DNA of 64,000 nt from Caulobacter endophyticus (GTDB lineage: Bacteria; Pseudomonadota; Alphaproteobacteria; Caulobacterales; Caulobacteraceae): NCBI RefSeq assembly GCF_003116815.1, contig NZ_QDKQ01000011.1, forward strand, positions 120,016 through 184,015, written 5' to 3'. The position numbers and the translations under genes are program-made. Below are positions 8,564 through 19,234 of this stretch, in pieces; within the stretch, counting starts at the first letter, position 1, and each line of letters opens with the position of its first letter. Under the pieces are notes generated by a model. The model worked only from the letters and a program-made list of their open reading frames with translations, made no database searches and was not told the origin of the DNA.

Positions 8564-11500
8564 TTGACCACACCACGTAAGAAGTCCGTCTGGACTCGCG
8601 GCTTGACCCTGGCCCTTCTGGCCGGCGCGTCGCAGGCCGTCATCACCACATCCGCCCTGGCGCAGACCGCCGGCCAGGCCGAAGAGACCGCCGTCGACGA
8701 GATCGTCGTCACCGGCGTGCGCGGCTCGCAGCTGAAGTCGGTCGACGTCAAGCGCCGCGAGGCCTCGATCGTCGACGCCATCTCGGCCGAGGACATCGGC
8801 AAGCTGCCCGACGTCACCATCGCCGACTCGCTGCAGCGCATTCCGGGCATCCAGATCCAGCGCAACGCCGGCGAAGGGGCCACGGTCAACATCCGGGGCC
8901 TGGCCCAGGTCATCACCCTGCTGAACGGCGAGCAGTATCTCAGCGCGGGCAACATGGGCGCGGCCCAGCCCAACCTGCTGGATGTGCCCTCGCAGCTGAT
9001 GAACCAGGTGCTGGTCTACAAGTCGACCGACCCGAACAACGCCCTGTCGGGCATCTCGGGCACCATCGACCTGCGCACCCGCCGGCCGTTCCAGATGCAG
9101 GAAGGCTTCACCTTCGCCGGCGCCGCCGAGGCCCAGCGCGGCGAGCGCACCAAGGAAGACGATTACCTGGCCAACATCCTGGCCAGCTGGCGCAACGACC
9201 GCGTCGGCCTGCTGGTCTCGGCCGCGCAGAGCAAGTCGAACCTGGGCAACAACTTTTCGGGCGCGGTCTCGCTGTCGGGCAACAACGACTGGGGCGGCTC
9301 CAACCCGAACAACTTCCTGTCGCCGCACGGCTTCGAAAGCTTCAACCGCGTCGTCGAGCGCAAGCGCACCGGCGTCAACGTCTCGTTCGAGGCCGACCTG
9401 GGCGAGGGCTTCACCCTGATCGCCGAAGGCTTCTACGCCAAGCTCGACGAATACAACCGCGCCGCCGGCATCAACATCTCCAACCGCTGGGACGGCGGCG
9501 CCTTCGGCAACTGGACCCGTCCGACCGACTTCGAGCAGACCGGCGTCAGCGCGCCGCCGCCCGGCCCGGCCCCGATCGGCGGCAACGGCCGTCCGTGGCT
9601 GGCGGTCAGCGAGTACGACATCGACGCCTGGTGGGTGAACTCGTTCACCGTCAACCGCGTCAACAAGTCCGAGAGCAAGAATTACAATCTCGAACTGAAG
9701 TACGACAACAACGGCCCCTTCAGCTTCGAGGCGCGGGCCATCCGCGCCGACGGCGACCGCCTGAGCATGAACGGCCAGGCCCAGGGCGACCTGTCCAACT
9801 GGCAGTATGCGCCTGATCGCTTCACGCTGTTCCGCAACGCCCAGGACCGCACGCGCGGCACATTCTATCCGAAGGCCATCTGCGACCAGTATCCGGCCAG
9901 CCAGCGCAGCAACGCCGTCACCGGCTCGGCCGGCGGCTGCTACCTGAACCCGAACCCGCTGGGCTACGGCCAGAACCCGCAGCTGCACTATGACATCAGC
10001 GGCAAGAGCCCGGTGTGGAGCGGCTTCGACACGCCGATCTCCGGCGGCCTGGGCGCGGGCAAGACCCTGCGCGACTATATGGCCAACAAGGACAGCTACG
10101 CGATCGGGGCCTTCTCGTCGGAAGGCAACAACGAGGTCTCGTCGGACATGAACGTGTTCCGCGCCGACGGCCACTACAAGTTCGAAGACAAGTTCCTGGG
10201 CTTCATCACCAAGGTCGACGCCGGCGTTCGCCAGAGCGACCGTTCGGTCAGCGTCGAGCAGTTCCACCTGTTCTCGGGCTTCTACGGCGGGGTTCCCGGC
10301 GCGGTGCAGGCCAACGGCACGCCCGTGCCGGCCGGCGGCTGCATGGCCCAGTGGAAGGCCATCGACGTCGTCATGAACCAGAACCAGTGCCAGGCCGGCG
10401 AGTTCGTGCCGAACCCGATCACCGGCGTGCCGGAGTTCCAGGGCTACACGGTCAACCGTCCGACCAAGCTGACGACCTACAACAACGCCATCTGGGTCAA
10501 CAACCTGGGCGGCGTCACCAAGGGCATGCCCGGCTTCTGGGCCATCGACCCGCGCGACTTCGACGACGTATTGTCCTTCCAGAAGAAGGTGTTCGGCGAC
10601 GCGGTGCGGGTGCAGGTGCCCGGCCAGACCTATGACGTCGACCTGAAGGAGCAGAGCGCCTACGGCGCCGGCGCCTTCGAGATTGGCCAGCTGTCGGGCG
10701 ACTTCGGCCTGCGCGTCATCCAGACGGAACTGCTGGTGAAGCAAAACCTGACCGGCGACGTGATGAACTACGGCGACACCAACGCCGACGCCGGCGACAC
10801 GGTCACCCGCCGCAAGTACACGGACTGGCTGCCGTCGTTCAACGCCACCTACGACCTGACCGACAACATCAAGCTGCGCTTCGCCTATTCGAAGACGATG
10901 CAGCCGCTGGACCTGGGCAGCTACGGCGGCGGCCTGTCGATCTTCACCGCCGACTGCGGCGCGACCATGCCGAACGTTCGCTGCGTGACCGGGGCCAGCG
11001 CCTCGGGCAACCCGAACCTCGACCCTTGGCGCTCACAGAACTTCGACGGCGCGATCGAATACTACTTCGGCCGGGCCTCGATGCTGAACCTGTCGGCCTT
11101 CAAGCTAAAGATCGACAGCTTCGTCACCGGCGGCACCATCAAGGGCAGCTTCCCCGACCAGGACGGCGTGATCCGCCGCGAGGTCGACGTGTCGCTGCCG
11201 CTGCAAGGCAAGGGCGGCGAGGTCAAGGGTGTGGAAGTGGGCGCCAAGATCGCCTTCACCGACATCATCCCCGACGTGCCGATCCTGAAGAACTTCGGCG
11301 TCGACACCAACTACACCTACTCGCCCAGCAAGGAAGACCGGCTGGATCTGTCGGGCAATCGTCTGCCGTTCTACGACAACTCCAAGCACCAGTTTAACCT
11401 GATCGGCTGGTACCAGGACGACAAGCTGCAGGCGCGGGTGGCCTACAACTACCGCACCGATCGCCTGTCTTCGACCATGGGCGGCGGCGGCCAGGCCGTG

Positions 11501-11707
11501 ATCCCGATCTACCAGGATGCGACCGGCTATGTGGACGTCAACGTCAGCTACGACGTCCGCAAGGACGTGACGGTCTACTTCAACGGATCGAACGTCACCG
11601 GCGAGATCGAGGACTACTACCTGCGTTTCGCCAAGGGCAAGGAACAGTACTCGTCGCAGAACGAGTTCGAGCCCCGCTACACCCTCGGCATCCGCGCCAA
11701 GTGGTGA
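8564..11707 (+). CDS. TonB-dependent receptor, Xanthomonas/Caulobacter type
   Basis: This outer-membrane receptor imports a bound nutrient using TonB energy. The 1047-residue product has a signal peptide (ending SALAQT), a TonB-box-like EIVVTGVRG, a plug with ADSLQRIPGIQIQR, and a long beta-barrel ending in LGIRAKW with the terminal aromatic residue typical of outer-membrane proteins. I choose TTG at 8564, since GGGGAG ends 8 nt upstream and this start gives a clean signal peptide; a longer in-frame version begins at 8474. It is divergent from the lacI gene and followed by two flavin halogenase-like genes, a neighbourhood common in this group. The ligand is probably a plant-derived oligosaccharide or aromatic glycoside (inference). 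Confidence 0.94.
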   Translation: MTTPRKKSVWTRGLTLALLAGASQAVITTSALAQTAGQAEETAVDEIVVTGVRGSQLKSVDVKRREASIVDAISAEDIGKLPDVTIADSLQRIPGIQIQRNAGEGATVNIRGLAQVITLLNGEQYLSAGNMGAAQPNLLDVPSQLMNQVLVYKSTDPNNALSGISGTIDLRTRRPFQMQEGFTFAGAAEAQRGERTKEDDYLANILASWRNDRVGLLVSAAQSKSNLGNNFSGAVSLSGNNDWGGSNPNNFLSPHGFESFNRVVERKRTGVNVSFEADLGEGFTLIAEGFYAKLDEYNRAAGINISNRWDGGAFGNWTRPTDFEQTGVSAPPPGPAPIGGNGRPWLAVSEYDIDAWWVNSFTVNRVNKSESKNYNLELKYDNNGPFSFEARAIRADGDRLSMNGQAQGDLSNWQYAPDRFTLFRNAQDRTRGTFYPKAICDQYPASQRSNAVTGSAGGCYLNPNPLGYGQNPQLHYDISGKSPVWSGFDTPISGGLGAGKTLRDYMANKDSYAIGAFSSEGNNEVSSDMNVFRADGHYKFEDKFLGFITKVDAGVRQSDRSVSVEQFHLFSGFYGGVPGAVQANGTPVPAGGCMAQWKAIDVVMNQNQCQAGEFVPNPITGVPEFQGYTVNRPTKLTTYNNAIWVNNLGGVTKGMPGFWAIDPRDFDDVLSFQKKVFGDAVRVQVPGQTYDVDLKEQSAYGAGAFEIGQLSGDFGLRVIQTELLVKQNLTGDVMNYGDTNADAGDTVTRRKYTDWLPSFNATYDLTDNIKLRFAYSKTMQPLDLGSYGGGLSIFTADCGATMPNVRCVTGASASGNPNLDPWRSQNFDGAIEYYFGRASMLNLSAFKLKIDSFVTGGTIKGSFPDQDGVIRREVDVSLPLQGKGGEVKGVEVGAKIAFTDIIPDVPILKNFGVDTNYTYSPSKEDRLDLSGNRLPFYDNSKHQFNLIGWYQDDKLQARVAYNYRTDRLSSTMGGGGQAVIPIYQDATGYVDVNVSYDVRKDVTVYFNGSNVTGEIEDYYLRFAKGKEQYSSQNEFEPRYTLGIRAKW

Positions 11708-11736
11708 TCTGAAGCCTTCCTCCCTGCGCCCGTCGT

Positions 11737-11778
11737 GGCGGCCCTTCGGGGTCGCCGCGGCGGCTCTTTTTGTTTGGG
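11737..11778 (+). terminator. Possible terminator after the TonB receptor
   Basis: GC-rich interrupted inverted repeats (GGCG-CCC...GGG-CGCC) are followed by CTTTTTGTTT. The stem is imperfect, so read-through into the halogenase genes is possible. Confidence 0.5.
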
Positions 11779-11835
11779 GAGGGTGCTTTCCATCGACGCC
11801 TACGGGCGCCAGTTTTCCGGTCGGGAGGACCGGCC

Positions 11836-13374
11836 ATGAGCCAAGACGTCCGCAGCGGGCGCATCCGCAGCATCGTCATCGTCGGCGGCGGGACCGCCGG
11901 CTGGATGGCCGCCGCATCCTTGCGCCGCCACTTCGGCAAGGCGCCGATCGACATCACCCTGGTCGAGAGTTCCGAGATCGGCACGATCGGGGTGGGCGAG
12001 GCGACCATCCCCACCATCCGCGGCTTCTACCAGAACCTGGGCCTGGACGACCTGGAGGTGCTGCGCGCCACGCAGGGCACCTGCAAGCTGGGCATCCGCT
12101 TCAAGGACTGGATGGCCCCGGGCTCGGCCTTCATCCATCCGTTCAGCCTGTACGGCCAGGACCTGAACGGCGTGCCCTTCCAGCACTATTGGCTGAAGGC
12201 GCGCAGCGTCGCCGACATCGGGGAGGTGGGCGAGTATTCGCTGGGCGCCAGCCTGGCGGCGGCGGGCAGGTTCACCGTGCCGGCCGCCAATCCGCCGTCC
12301 AGCCTGTCGGTGTTCGACTGGGCCCTGCATTTCGACGCCGCCCTGTTCGCCCAACTGATGCGCCGGGTGGCCGAGGCCAATGGCGTGCGCCGCATCGACG
12401 CCAAGGTCGTGAAGGTCAACCTGCGTCCCGAGGACGGCTTCGTCGCCTCGCTGGACCTGCATACCGGCGCGACCGTTGAGGGCGACCTCTTCATCGACTG
12501 CTCAGGCTTCCGTGGCCTGCTGATCGAGGAGGCCCTGCAGACCGGCTACGAGGACTGGTCGCAATGGCTGTTCTGCGACCGGGCCCTGGCGGGGCAGAGC
12601 CAGCCGCCTGAGGGGGCCGAGCCGCCGCCCTATACCGACGTCACCGCCCACAGCGCCGGCTGGCGCTGGCGCATCCCGCTGCAGCACCGCTACGGCAACG
12701 GCTACGTCTATTCGAGCCGCCACATCGACGACGAGGCGGCCAAGGCCGAGCTGGTCGCCGCCGTCCCCGACCGCCTGCTGCACGAGCCGCGGCTGATCCG
12801 CTTCACGCCTGGTCGCCGCAAGAAGGTGTGGAACCGCAACGTCGTGGCGCTGGGCCTGGCGTCGGGCTTCCTGGAGCCGCTGGAAAGCACCTCCATCGCC
12901 CTGATCGAGACAGGGATCGAAAAGCTCAAGGCGCTGTTCCCCGATCGCAGCTTCGACCCGGCCGTGATCGACGAGTTCAACGACTGGTCGCGGCGCGAGA
13001 TGGAGCGGGTGCGCGACTTCGTGGTGCTGCACTACAAGGCCGCCCAGCGGGCCGACACGCCGTTCTGGCGCACCACCCGAGACGCCGAGATCCCCGAGAC
13101 CCTGGCCCGCAAGGTCGAGCTGTTCCGCTCGCGCGGCCACATCGCCCGCTATCGCTGGGAGATGTTCCAGCCGCCCAGCTGGCTGGCGATCTTCGCCGGC
13201 TTCGACATCCTGCCCGAAGGCTGGGACCCGGCGCTGGACGGGATCGACGGAGCGGCCCTGGCCGCCAGCCTCAACCAGATGCGCGCCGGCGTGGCCCGGG
13301 CGGTGGCCGGGGCGCCCACCCACGGCGAGTTCCTGCGCCGCTATGTCGGCGCCGCGCCGGCGGCGGCCGAATAG
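11836..13374 (+). CDS. Tryptophan-halogenase-like flavoprotein, copy 1
   Basis: Flavin-dependent halogenases use FADH2, O2 and halide to halogenate aromatic substrates. The 512-residue product keeps the GGGTAGW nucleotide-binding motif (17-23), the lysine that carries the chloramine in this family (Lys84 in TCKLGIRF), the WRWRIP motif (276-281, W.W.IP), and EPLEST with Glu350-Ser351. The start is ATG at 11836, with GGGAGGA 6 nt upstream. It is followed 43 nt later by a paralogue. Many receptor-linked proteins annotated as tryptophan halogenases have no proven substrate, so free tryptophan should not be assumed. Confidence 0.9.
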   Translation: MSQDVRSGRIRSIVIVGGGTAGWMAAASLRRHFGKAPIDITLVESSEIGTIGVGEATIPTIRGFYQNLGLDDLEVLRATQGTCKLGIRFKDWMAPGSAFIHPFSLYGQDLNGVPFQHYWLKARSVADIGEVGEYSLGASLAAAGRFTVPAANPPSSLSVFDWALHFDAALFAQLMRRVAEANGVRRIDAKVVKVNLRPEDGFVASLDLHTGATVEGDLFIDCSGFRGLLIEEALQTGYEDWSQWLFCDRALAGQSQPPEGAEPPPYTDVTAHSAGWRWRIPLQHRYGNGYVYSSRHIDDEAAKAELVAAVPDRLLHEPRLIRFTPGRRKKVWNRNVVALGLASGFLEPLESTSIALIETGIEKLKALFPDRSFDPAVIDEFNDWSRREMERVRDFVVLHYKAAQRADTPFWRTTRDAEIPETLARKVELFRSRGHIARYRWEMFQPPSWLAIFAGFDILPEGWDPALDGIDGAALAASLNQMRAGVARAVAGAPTHGEFLRRYVGAAPAAAE

Positions 13375-13417
13375 ACGACCAAGAACGATAAAGACAAAAG
13401 CTTACGGGAGAGGCCCC

Positions 13418-14947
13418 ATGGCCAACAATCTGCGGAAGATCGTGATCGTCGGCGGCGGTTCTGCCGGTTGGATCACGGCGGCGATGATCAGCCATTATCT
13501 CAAGGACAGCCCCTGCGAGATCGAGCTGATCGAGTCCGAGCAGATCGGCATCATCGGCGTCGGCGAAAGCACCATCCCGCCGTTCCTGCAGCTGATCCGC
13601 AGCTTGGGGATCGACGAGAAGGAGTTCATGCAGGAGACCCAGGCGGCCTTCAAGCTGGCCATCCGGTTCGAGAACTGGCGACAGAAGGGCGAGGTCTACT
13701 ACCACCCGTTCGGCCTGATCGGCGGCCTCGTCGACGTACACGAGTTCTATCAGGTCTGGCTGCGCGGCAAGGCCGAGGGCCATCCCTCCAGCCTGCAGGA
13801 CTTCGCGCCGGCCTCGGTGATGGCCGACCGCTGGAAGTTCATGTCGCCGGCCATGGCCCCGCGCACCATGCTGGCCAACGCCAACTACGCCGTCCACATC
13901 GACGCGGCCCTGCTGGCCAAGTTCCTGCGCAAGTTCGCCGAGGCCCGCGGCGTCAAGCGCACCGAGGGCATCGTCAAGGACGTGGCCACGCGCCCCGACG
14001 GCTTCATCGAGAAGGTGATCCTGCAGGACGGCCGCGAGGCCTCGGGCGATCTCTTCATCGACTGCTCGGGCTTCCGCTCGCTGCTGAACGGCAAGACCCT
14101 GGGCACCGAGTTCCTCGACTGGTCGGACGTGCTGTTGAACGACCGGGCGATCGCGGTGCAGACCGCCAACATCCAGGACCCCCATCCCTACACCCTGGCC
14201 CAGGCGCAGGACGCCGGCTGGCGCTGGCGCATCCCGCTGCAGCACCGGGCCGGCAACGGCTACGTCTATTGCAGCCAGTACTGCAGCGACGACGAGGCCC
14301 TGGCCACGCTGATGAGCCAGGTCGAGGGCGAGGCCGTTCGCGATCCCTGGCTGGTGCCGTTCAAGACGGGGATGCGAAAGCAGCTGTTCAACAAGAACTG
14401 CGTGGCCATCGGCCTGGCCGGCGGCTTCATCGAGCCGCTGGAGTCGACGGCCCTGCACCTGATCTATCGCGGCGTCGACTACCTGCTGCGGTTCTTCCCC
14501 GACCGTGACTGCGATCCGGTGCTGGCGGCCGAATACAACAGGCGCATGCAGGTCGACTACGAGGAGATCCGCGACTTCATCGTGCTGCACTACTTTACGA
14601 CCAGGCGCGACGACACGCCGTTCTGGCGCGCCTACCAGCAGGTGACGCCGCCCGAGAGCCTGCGCGAGCGGATCGAGCTGTTCAAGGCCAGCGGCGTGCT
14701 GCGCGACGGCGTCGACGACATGTTCCGCGCGCCCAGCTGGCAATCGGTGATGGAGGGCATGGGCATCCGGCCAAAGCGCTACCAGCAGCTGGTCGACACC
14801 CTGCCGGCGGGCGTGGTGAAGGGCCTGCTGGACAAGTCGGCCCCGATGCTCAGCGAGCTGGTGGACACCCTGCCCAGCCACGGCGACTTCTTGCGCCAGC
14901 ACTGCCCTGCGCCGGTGCCCGAGGCGCTGCTCAAGCGGGCCGGATAG
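13418..14947 (+). CDS. Tryptophan-halogenase-like flavoprotein, copy 2
   Basis: The 509-residue product is a paralogue of the preceding gene with the same key residues: GGGSAGW near residue 12-18, Lys79 (AAFKLAIRF), WRWRIP at 268-273, and EPLEST with Glu342-Ser343. The start is ATG at 13418, preceded by GGGAGAG. The pair probably arose by an old tandem duplication, since similarity is concentrated in motifs and the two differ in the substrate-side regions. They may halogenate different positions or substrates, or one may oxidise without halogenating. No separate flavin reductase gene is nearby. Confidence 0.9.
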   Translation: MANNLRKIVIVGGGSAGWITAAMISHYLKDSPCEIELIESEQIGIIGVGESTIPPFLQLIRSLGIDEKEFMQETQAAFKLAIRFENWRQKGEVYYHPFGLIGGLVDVHEFYQVWLRGKAEGHPSSLQDFAPASVMADRWKFMSPAMAPRTMLANANYAVHIDAALLAKFLRKFAEARGVKRTEGIVKDVATRPDGFIEKVILQDGREASGDLFIDCSGFRSLLNGKTLGTEFLDWSDVLLNDRAIAVQTANIQDPHPYTLAQAQDAGWRWRIPLQHRAGNGYVYCSQYCSDDEALATLMSQVEGEAVRDPWLVPFKTGMRKQLFNKNCVAIGLAGGFIEPLESTALHLIYRGVDYLLRFFPDRDCDPVLAAEYNRRMQVDYEEIRDFIVLHYFTTRRDDTPFWRAYQQVTPPESLRERIELFKASGVLRDGVDDMFRAPSWQSVMEGMGIRPKRYQQLVDTLPAGVVKGLLDKSAPMLSELVDTLPSHGDFLRQHCPAPVPEALLKRAG

Positions 14948-14956
14948 CCGTCTGGT

Positions 14957-15163
14957 TCAGGCGGCGGGCGTCTTGTCGTCCACCGCCGGCCAGCGCGCGA
15001 ATGCGAAGATCCACAGCATCACCAGGGACACGCCGGGGACCAGGGTCAGCAGGCAAAGCCACGGCGACCAGCCGGCGCGCTGGAAGATCTTCGCCACGGG
15101 CACGATGAAGACGCCCAGCAGCGGCAGCAGAATGATCCAGTGAAAGATCGACATCGAGCCCAT
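14957..15163 (-). CDS. Small two-helix membrane protein
   Basis: This 68-residue product has two hydrophobic segments (about 6-26 and 35-56) separated by a short basic loop, and an acidic/Lys tail. GAGGGG about 6 nt before the ATG at 15163 supports the start. It is convergent with the second halogenase gene, whose stop is 10 nt away. It resembles short inner-membrane proteins with no assigned role, and I do not recognise a family with certainty. Confidence 0.65.
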   Translation of the reverse strand: MGSMSIFHWIILLPLLGVFIVPVAKIFQRAGWSPWLCLLTLVPGVSLVMLWIFAFARWPAVDDKTPAA

Positions 15164-15238
15164 TCGGGTCCCCTCAGTTTCGACAGGCCATCAGTCTAAG
15201 GGCCCCCGCGTGAGCGCCGGGCGATCGACCGAAGAAGT

Positions 15239-15922
15239 TCAGACCTCGGCCCACATCCGCAGCAGGTTGTGGTAGGTGCCGGTCAGCGACAGCACCGACG
15301 GGTCGGCTTGGCCGACCTGGCCGGCCAGCCGCTGGATCGAGACGTCCATGTCGAGCATCAGGGCCCGCTTGGCGTCGTCGCGCACCAGGCTCTGGATCCA
15401 GAAGAAGCTGGCCGTGCGGGTTCCGCGCGTGACGGGGGTCACGTGGTGCAGGCTCGAGGCGGGATAGAGGATCAGCGAGCCGGCCGGCAGTTTCACCATG
15501 TGGCTGCCATAGGTGTCGTCGACCACCAGCTCGCCGCCGTCGTAGTCGTCGGGATCGCTCAGGAACAGGGTGGCCGAGAGATCCGTGCGGATCTGGGCGC
15601 CTGTGGCGGGGTTCCGGCGGATCGAGTTGTCGACGTGGTCGCCAAAGCCCATGCCCTCGCCGTAGCGGTTGAACAGCGGCGGCAGGATGGTGTGGGGCAG
15701 GGCGGCCGACACGAACAGCGGATTGGCCTGCAGCGCCTGGACGATGATCGCCCCCACCTCGCGGGCGGCCGGACCGTCCTGCGGCAGCTGCTGGTTGTTC
15801 TTGGCCATGGCCGCCTGGAAGCCCGAGGTGGCGTTGCCGTCGACCCAGGGGGCCGCGTCGATGACCGCCCGGCAGTGGGCGACTTCGTCGGGGCTCAGCA
15901 CGTCGGGGATCTGCAGCATCAT
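15239..15922 (-). CDS. PKHD-type Fe(II)/2-oxoglutarate dioxygenase, PiuC/YbiX family
   Basis: The 227-residue product matches PiuC/YbiX, linked in other bacteria to iron-regulated TonB receptors. The iron ligands are visible as H96-x-D98 (GDHVDN) and His159 (SSLHHVTPV), with Arg169 (RGTRTAS) as the likely 2-oxoglutarate anchor. The length is normal for the family (about 225). Tandem ATG codons at 15922 and 15919 are both possible starts. It sits at the end of the receptor/halogenase island on the opposite strand. The natural substrate is unknown. Confidence 0.9.
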   Translation of the reverse strand: MMLQIPDVLSPDEVAHCRAVIDAAPWVDGNATSGFQAAMAKNNQQLPQDGPAAREVGAIIVQALQANPLFVSAALPHTILPPLFNRYGEGMGFGDHVDNSIRRNPATGAQIRTDLSATLFLSDPDDYDGGELVVDDTYGSHMVKLPAGSLILYPASSLHHVTPVTRGTRTASFFWIQSLVRDDAKRALMLDMDVSIQRLAGQVGQADPSVLSLTGTYHNLLRMWAEV

Positions 15923-16020
15923 GGCGGGGCGCCTTCGGTATCGTGTACCTCGGCTTTAGGCCCTGCGGCCGCGCGCGGCAATGCGAACGCCTCGCAGAAG
16001 ATTGCGTAAGGAAAGAGATG

Positions 16021-16148
16021 CTCCCCCTGAAGGGGGAGCTGTCGCGGAGCGACTGAGGGGGAAGTAGCTGCTGCGTTGGCGGGTGAACTGACCTCATCGG
16101 ACCCTTCCCCCTCCGGCCCTTCGGGCCACCTCCCCCTTCAGGGGGAGG
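16021..16148. repeat. GC-rich composite intergenic repeat, copy 2
   Basis: Left module CTCCCCCTGAAGGGGGAG is followed by CTGTCGCGGAGCGACTGAGG; the right module has GGCCCTTCGGGCCACCTCCC and CCCTTCAGGGGGAG. It fills the gap between the PiuC gene and the next small gene and has the same organisation as copies at 3021 and 27594. Confidence 0.88.
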
Positions 16149-16151
16149 ATC

Positions 16152-16463
16152 TCAGAACAGCCACCTGCGGGGATACTTGTCGCCTAGCGCCCGAGCCTCG
16201 CCGGTCTTAAGGCCAAGCTCGCGCATGCGGTAGGCCAGCAGCGGATGCATGGCGTCGACCGGTTCGCGGCCGTCGACGGGACTGGAGGCGATCGTGCCGG
16301 CCTGCTGGGCCAGGTCGACGGCCGCCCACTCGGCCAGGGCCCGGTCGGCCTTGCCGACGGCGAAGTAGTGCGCGACGGGCGTGCGCTCGCCGGGAACCTC
16401 GACCATCACGGCGATCACCCAGCCCTGGGGGATCATGTCGGCGTCGGGGCGTTGGCGGAACAT
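16152..16463 (-). CDS. Hypothetical protein
   Basis: The 103-residue product begins MFRQRPDADMIPQGW and has no signal peptide or hydrophobic segment. I see no family motif. The start at 16463 is a guess; an upstream in-frame ATG at 16529 would overlap the groESL terminator hairpin and is less likely. It lies downstream of groEL on the same strand, but the hairpins between them argue for separate transcription. Confidence 0.5.
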   Translation of the reverse strand: MFRQRPDADMIPQGWVIAVMVEVPGERTPVAHYFAVGKADRALAEWAAVDLAQQAGTIASSPVDGREPVDAMHPLLAYRMRELGLKTGEARALGDKYPRRWLF

Positions 16464-16496
16464 GGGCCGGATGTAGCCGGGAAGGGCGCAAAGAAA

Positions 16497-16524
16497 AAGG
16501 GCGGAGCCTCGCGGCCCCGCCCTT
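16497..16524 (-). terminator. Rho-independent terminator of groESL
   Basis: On the minus strand, AAGGGCGG and CCGCCCTT arms enclose an inner GCC/GGC pairing, and TTTTTCTTT follows directly. It is the last of four hairpins after groEL. Confidence 0.88.
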
Positions 16525-16544
16525 CTCATTCAGTCTGGATGACC

Positions 16545-16565
16545 GGACTTCTAAATTAGAAGTCC
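16545..16565 (-). repeat. Hairpin with a second copy of the groEL tail
   Basis: The perfect 9-bp stem GGACTTCTA/TAGAAGTCC has a 3-nt loop. Read on the minus strand, the sequence entering it (16556-16573) matches the groEL 3' end in 17 of 18 bases and again spells G-D-M-D-F-stop. Confidence 0.85.
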
Positions 16566-16576
16566 ATGTCGCCGCT

Positions 16577-16598
16577 CGGGATCGGCGTGCCGATCCCG
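16577..16598 (-). repeat. Perfect 10-bp hairpin between the two groEL tails
   Basis: CGGGATCGGC and GCCGATCCCG pair with a 2-nt loop. No T-run follows it, so it is not a simple terminator by itself. Confidence 0.85.
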
Positions 16599-16611
16599 AT
16601 CTCTTTCGAGG

Positions 16612-18341
<1,730 letters not shown>

Positions 18342-18632
18342 TTAGGCTTCGACCACGCCCAGGACGTCGCTTTCCTTCATGATCAGGAGGTCCTGACCGT
18401 CGACCTTCACTTCGGTGCCCGACCACTTGCCGAACAGGATGCGATCGCCGGCCTTCAGGTCGAGAGCGACGATGTCGCCCTTGTCGTTGCGAGCGCCCGG
18501 GCCCACGGCGACGACTTCACCTTCCTGGGGCTTTTCCTTGGCGGTGTCGGGGATGATGATCCCGCCCTTGGTCTTGGTTTCTTCTTCGACGCGCTTCACG
18601 AGGACGCGGTCGCCCAGGGGACGAAACTTCAT
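18342..18632 (-). CDS. groES: Co-chaperonin GroES (10 kDa)
   Basis: The 96-residue product has the whole GroES fold, including the N-terminal [12 protein letters not shown] strand and the mobile loop around [20 protein letters not shown]. It caps the GroEL ring. It is the first gene of the groESL operon, with the CIRCE-like element about 60-85 nt upstream of its ATG. Confidence 0.98.
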   Translation of the reverse strand: MKFRPLGDRVLVKRVEEETKTKGGIIIPDTAKEKPQEGEVVAVGPGARNDKGDIVALDLKAGDRILFGKWSGTEVKVDGQDLLIMKESDVLGVVEA

Positions 18633-18692
18633 GTGTCTTCTCCGTCGGAACGGTTTCTGTAAAAGGCTTCGTAGGCCGTGGGAGCGTCGCTG

Positions 18693-18719
18693 TTAGCAGT
18701 CGCTCCCACCGAGTGCCAA
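18693..18719. promoter_or_regulatory. CIRCE-like HrcA operator upstream of groESL
   Basis: TTAGCAGTC, a 9-nt spacer, then GAGTGCCAA matches the CIRCE pattern (TTAGCACTC-N9-GAGTGCTAA) in 8 of 9 positions in each arm. The arms pair at 7 of 9 positions. Placement before groES fits HrcA control. Confidence 0.85.
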
Positions 18720-18834
18720 CGCCGGTCACGAGTTAGGCGCCGCCCCCTGGGGAGTCAAGGACGGCGACCGCGAAGTTTTTGCGATCAAGGTGAATGGCAG
18801 GGTGAACGGCGGGCGTTGCAGGGAGGAGTTCTCG

Positions 18835-19218
18835 ATGTTCGACCACATAGGGTTCGACGTCGCCGATTTCGAGCGGTCGGCGGCTTTTTACGACGCGGCC
18901 CTGGCGCCGCTCGGGATCAAGCGCCTCTACGCCGTGCCAAAGGAATATACCGGCGGCGTCGACGTGGTCGGCTACGGCGCGCAGCGGCCGCAGTTCTGGA
19001 TCTCGGGCGGCGGCGGAACCAGCGGCAAGCTGCATGTCTGCTTCGCCGCCGAGAGCCGGGCGCAGGTCGACGCGTTCTACGAGGCGGCCCTGAAGGCCGG
19101 CGGCCGCGACAACGGTCCGCCCGGACTTCGCCCTCATTACCACGAACACTACTATGGCGGTTTCGTGCTGGACCCGGACAGGTTCAACGTCGAGGCCGTC
19201 CACCACGCCCCCGCCTGA
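18835..19218 (+). CDS. VOC-family protein (glyoxalase/dioxygenase superfamily)
   Basis: The 127-residue product has the paired beta-alpha-beta-beta-beta modules of the vicinal-oxygen-chelate fold. It begins MFDHIGFDVADFERSAAFY and ends with FVLDPDRFNVEAVHH, where the glutamate is a usual metal ligand. The GGRDNGPPG segment is typical of the small glyoxalase-like subgroup. GGAGGAG upstream of the ATG at 18835 fixes the start, although the frame extends to 18790. A similar protein is encoded at 27837-28238. The substrate is unknown. Confidence 0.85.
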   Translation: MFDHIGFDVADFERSAAFYDAALAPLGIKRLYAVPKEYTGGVDVVGYGAQRPQFWISGGGGTSGKLHVCFAAESRAQVDAFYEAALKAGGRDNGPPGLRPHYHEHYYGGFVLDPDRFNVEAVHHAPA

Positions 19219-19234
19219 GACCCCGGAGAGCCGA

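Noticed and set aside
16556..16573. groEL pseudogene fragment
   Set aside because: Only 18 bases match and they form part of a hairpin with a compensated base change, so a structural duplication explains it better than a decayed gene.
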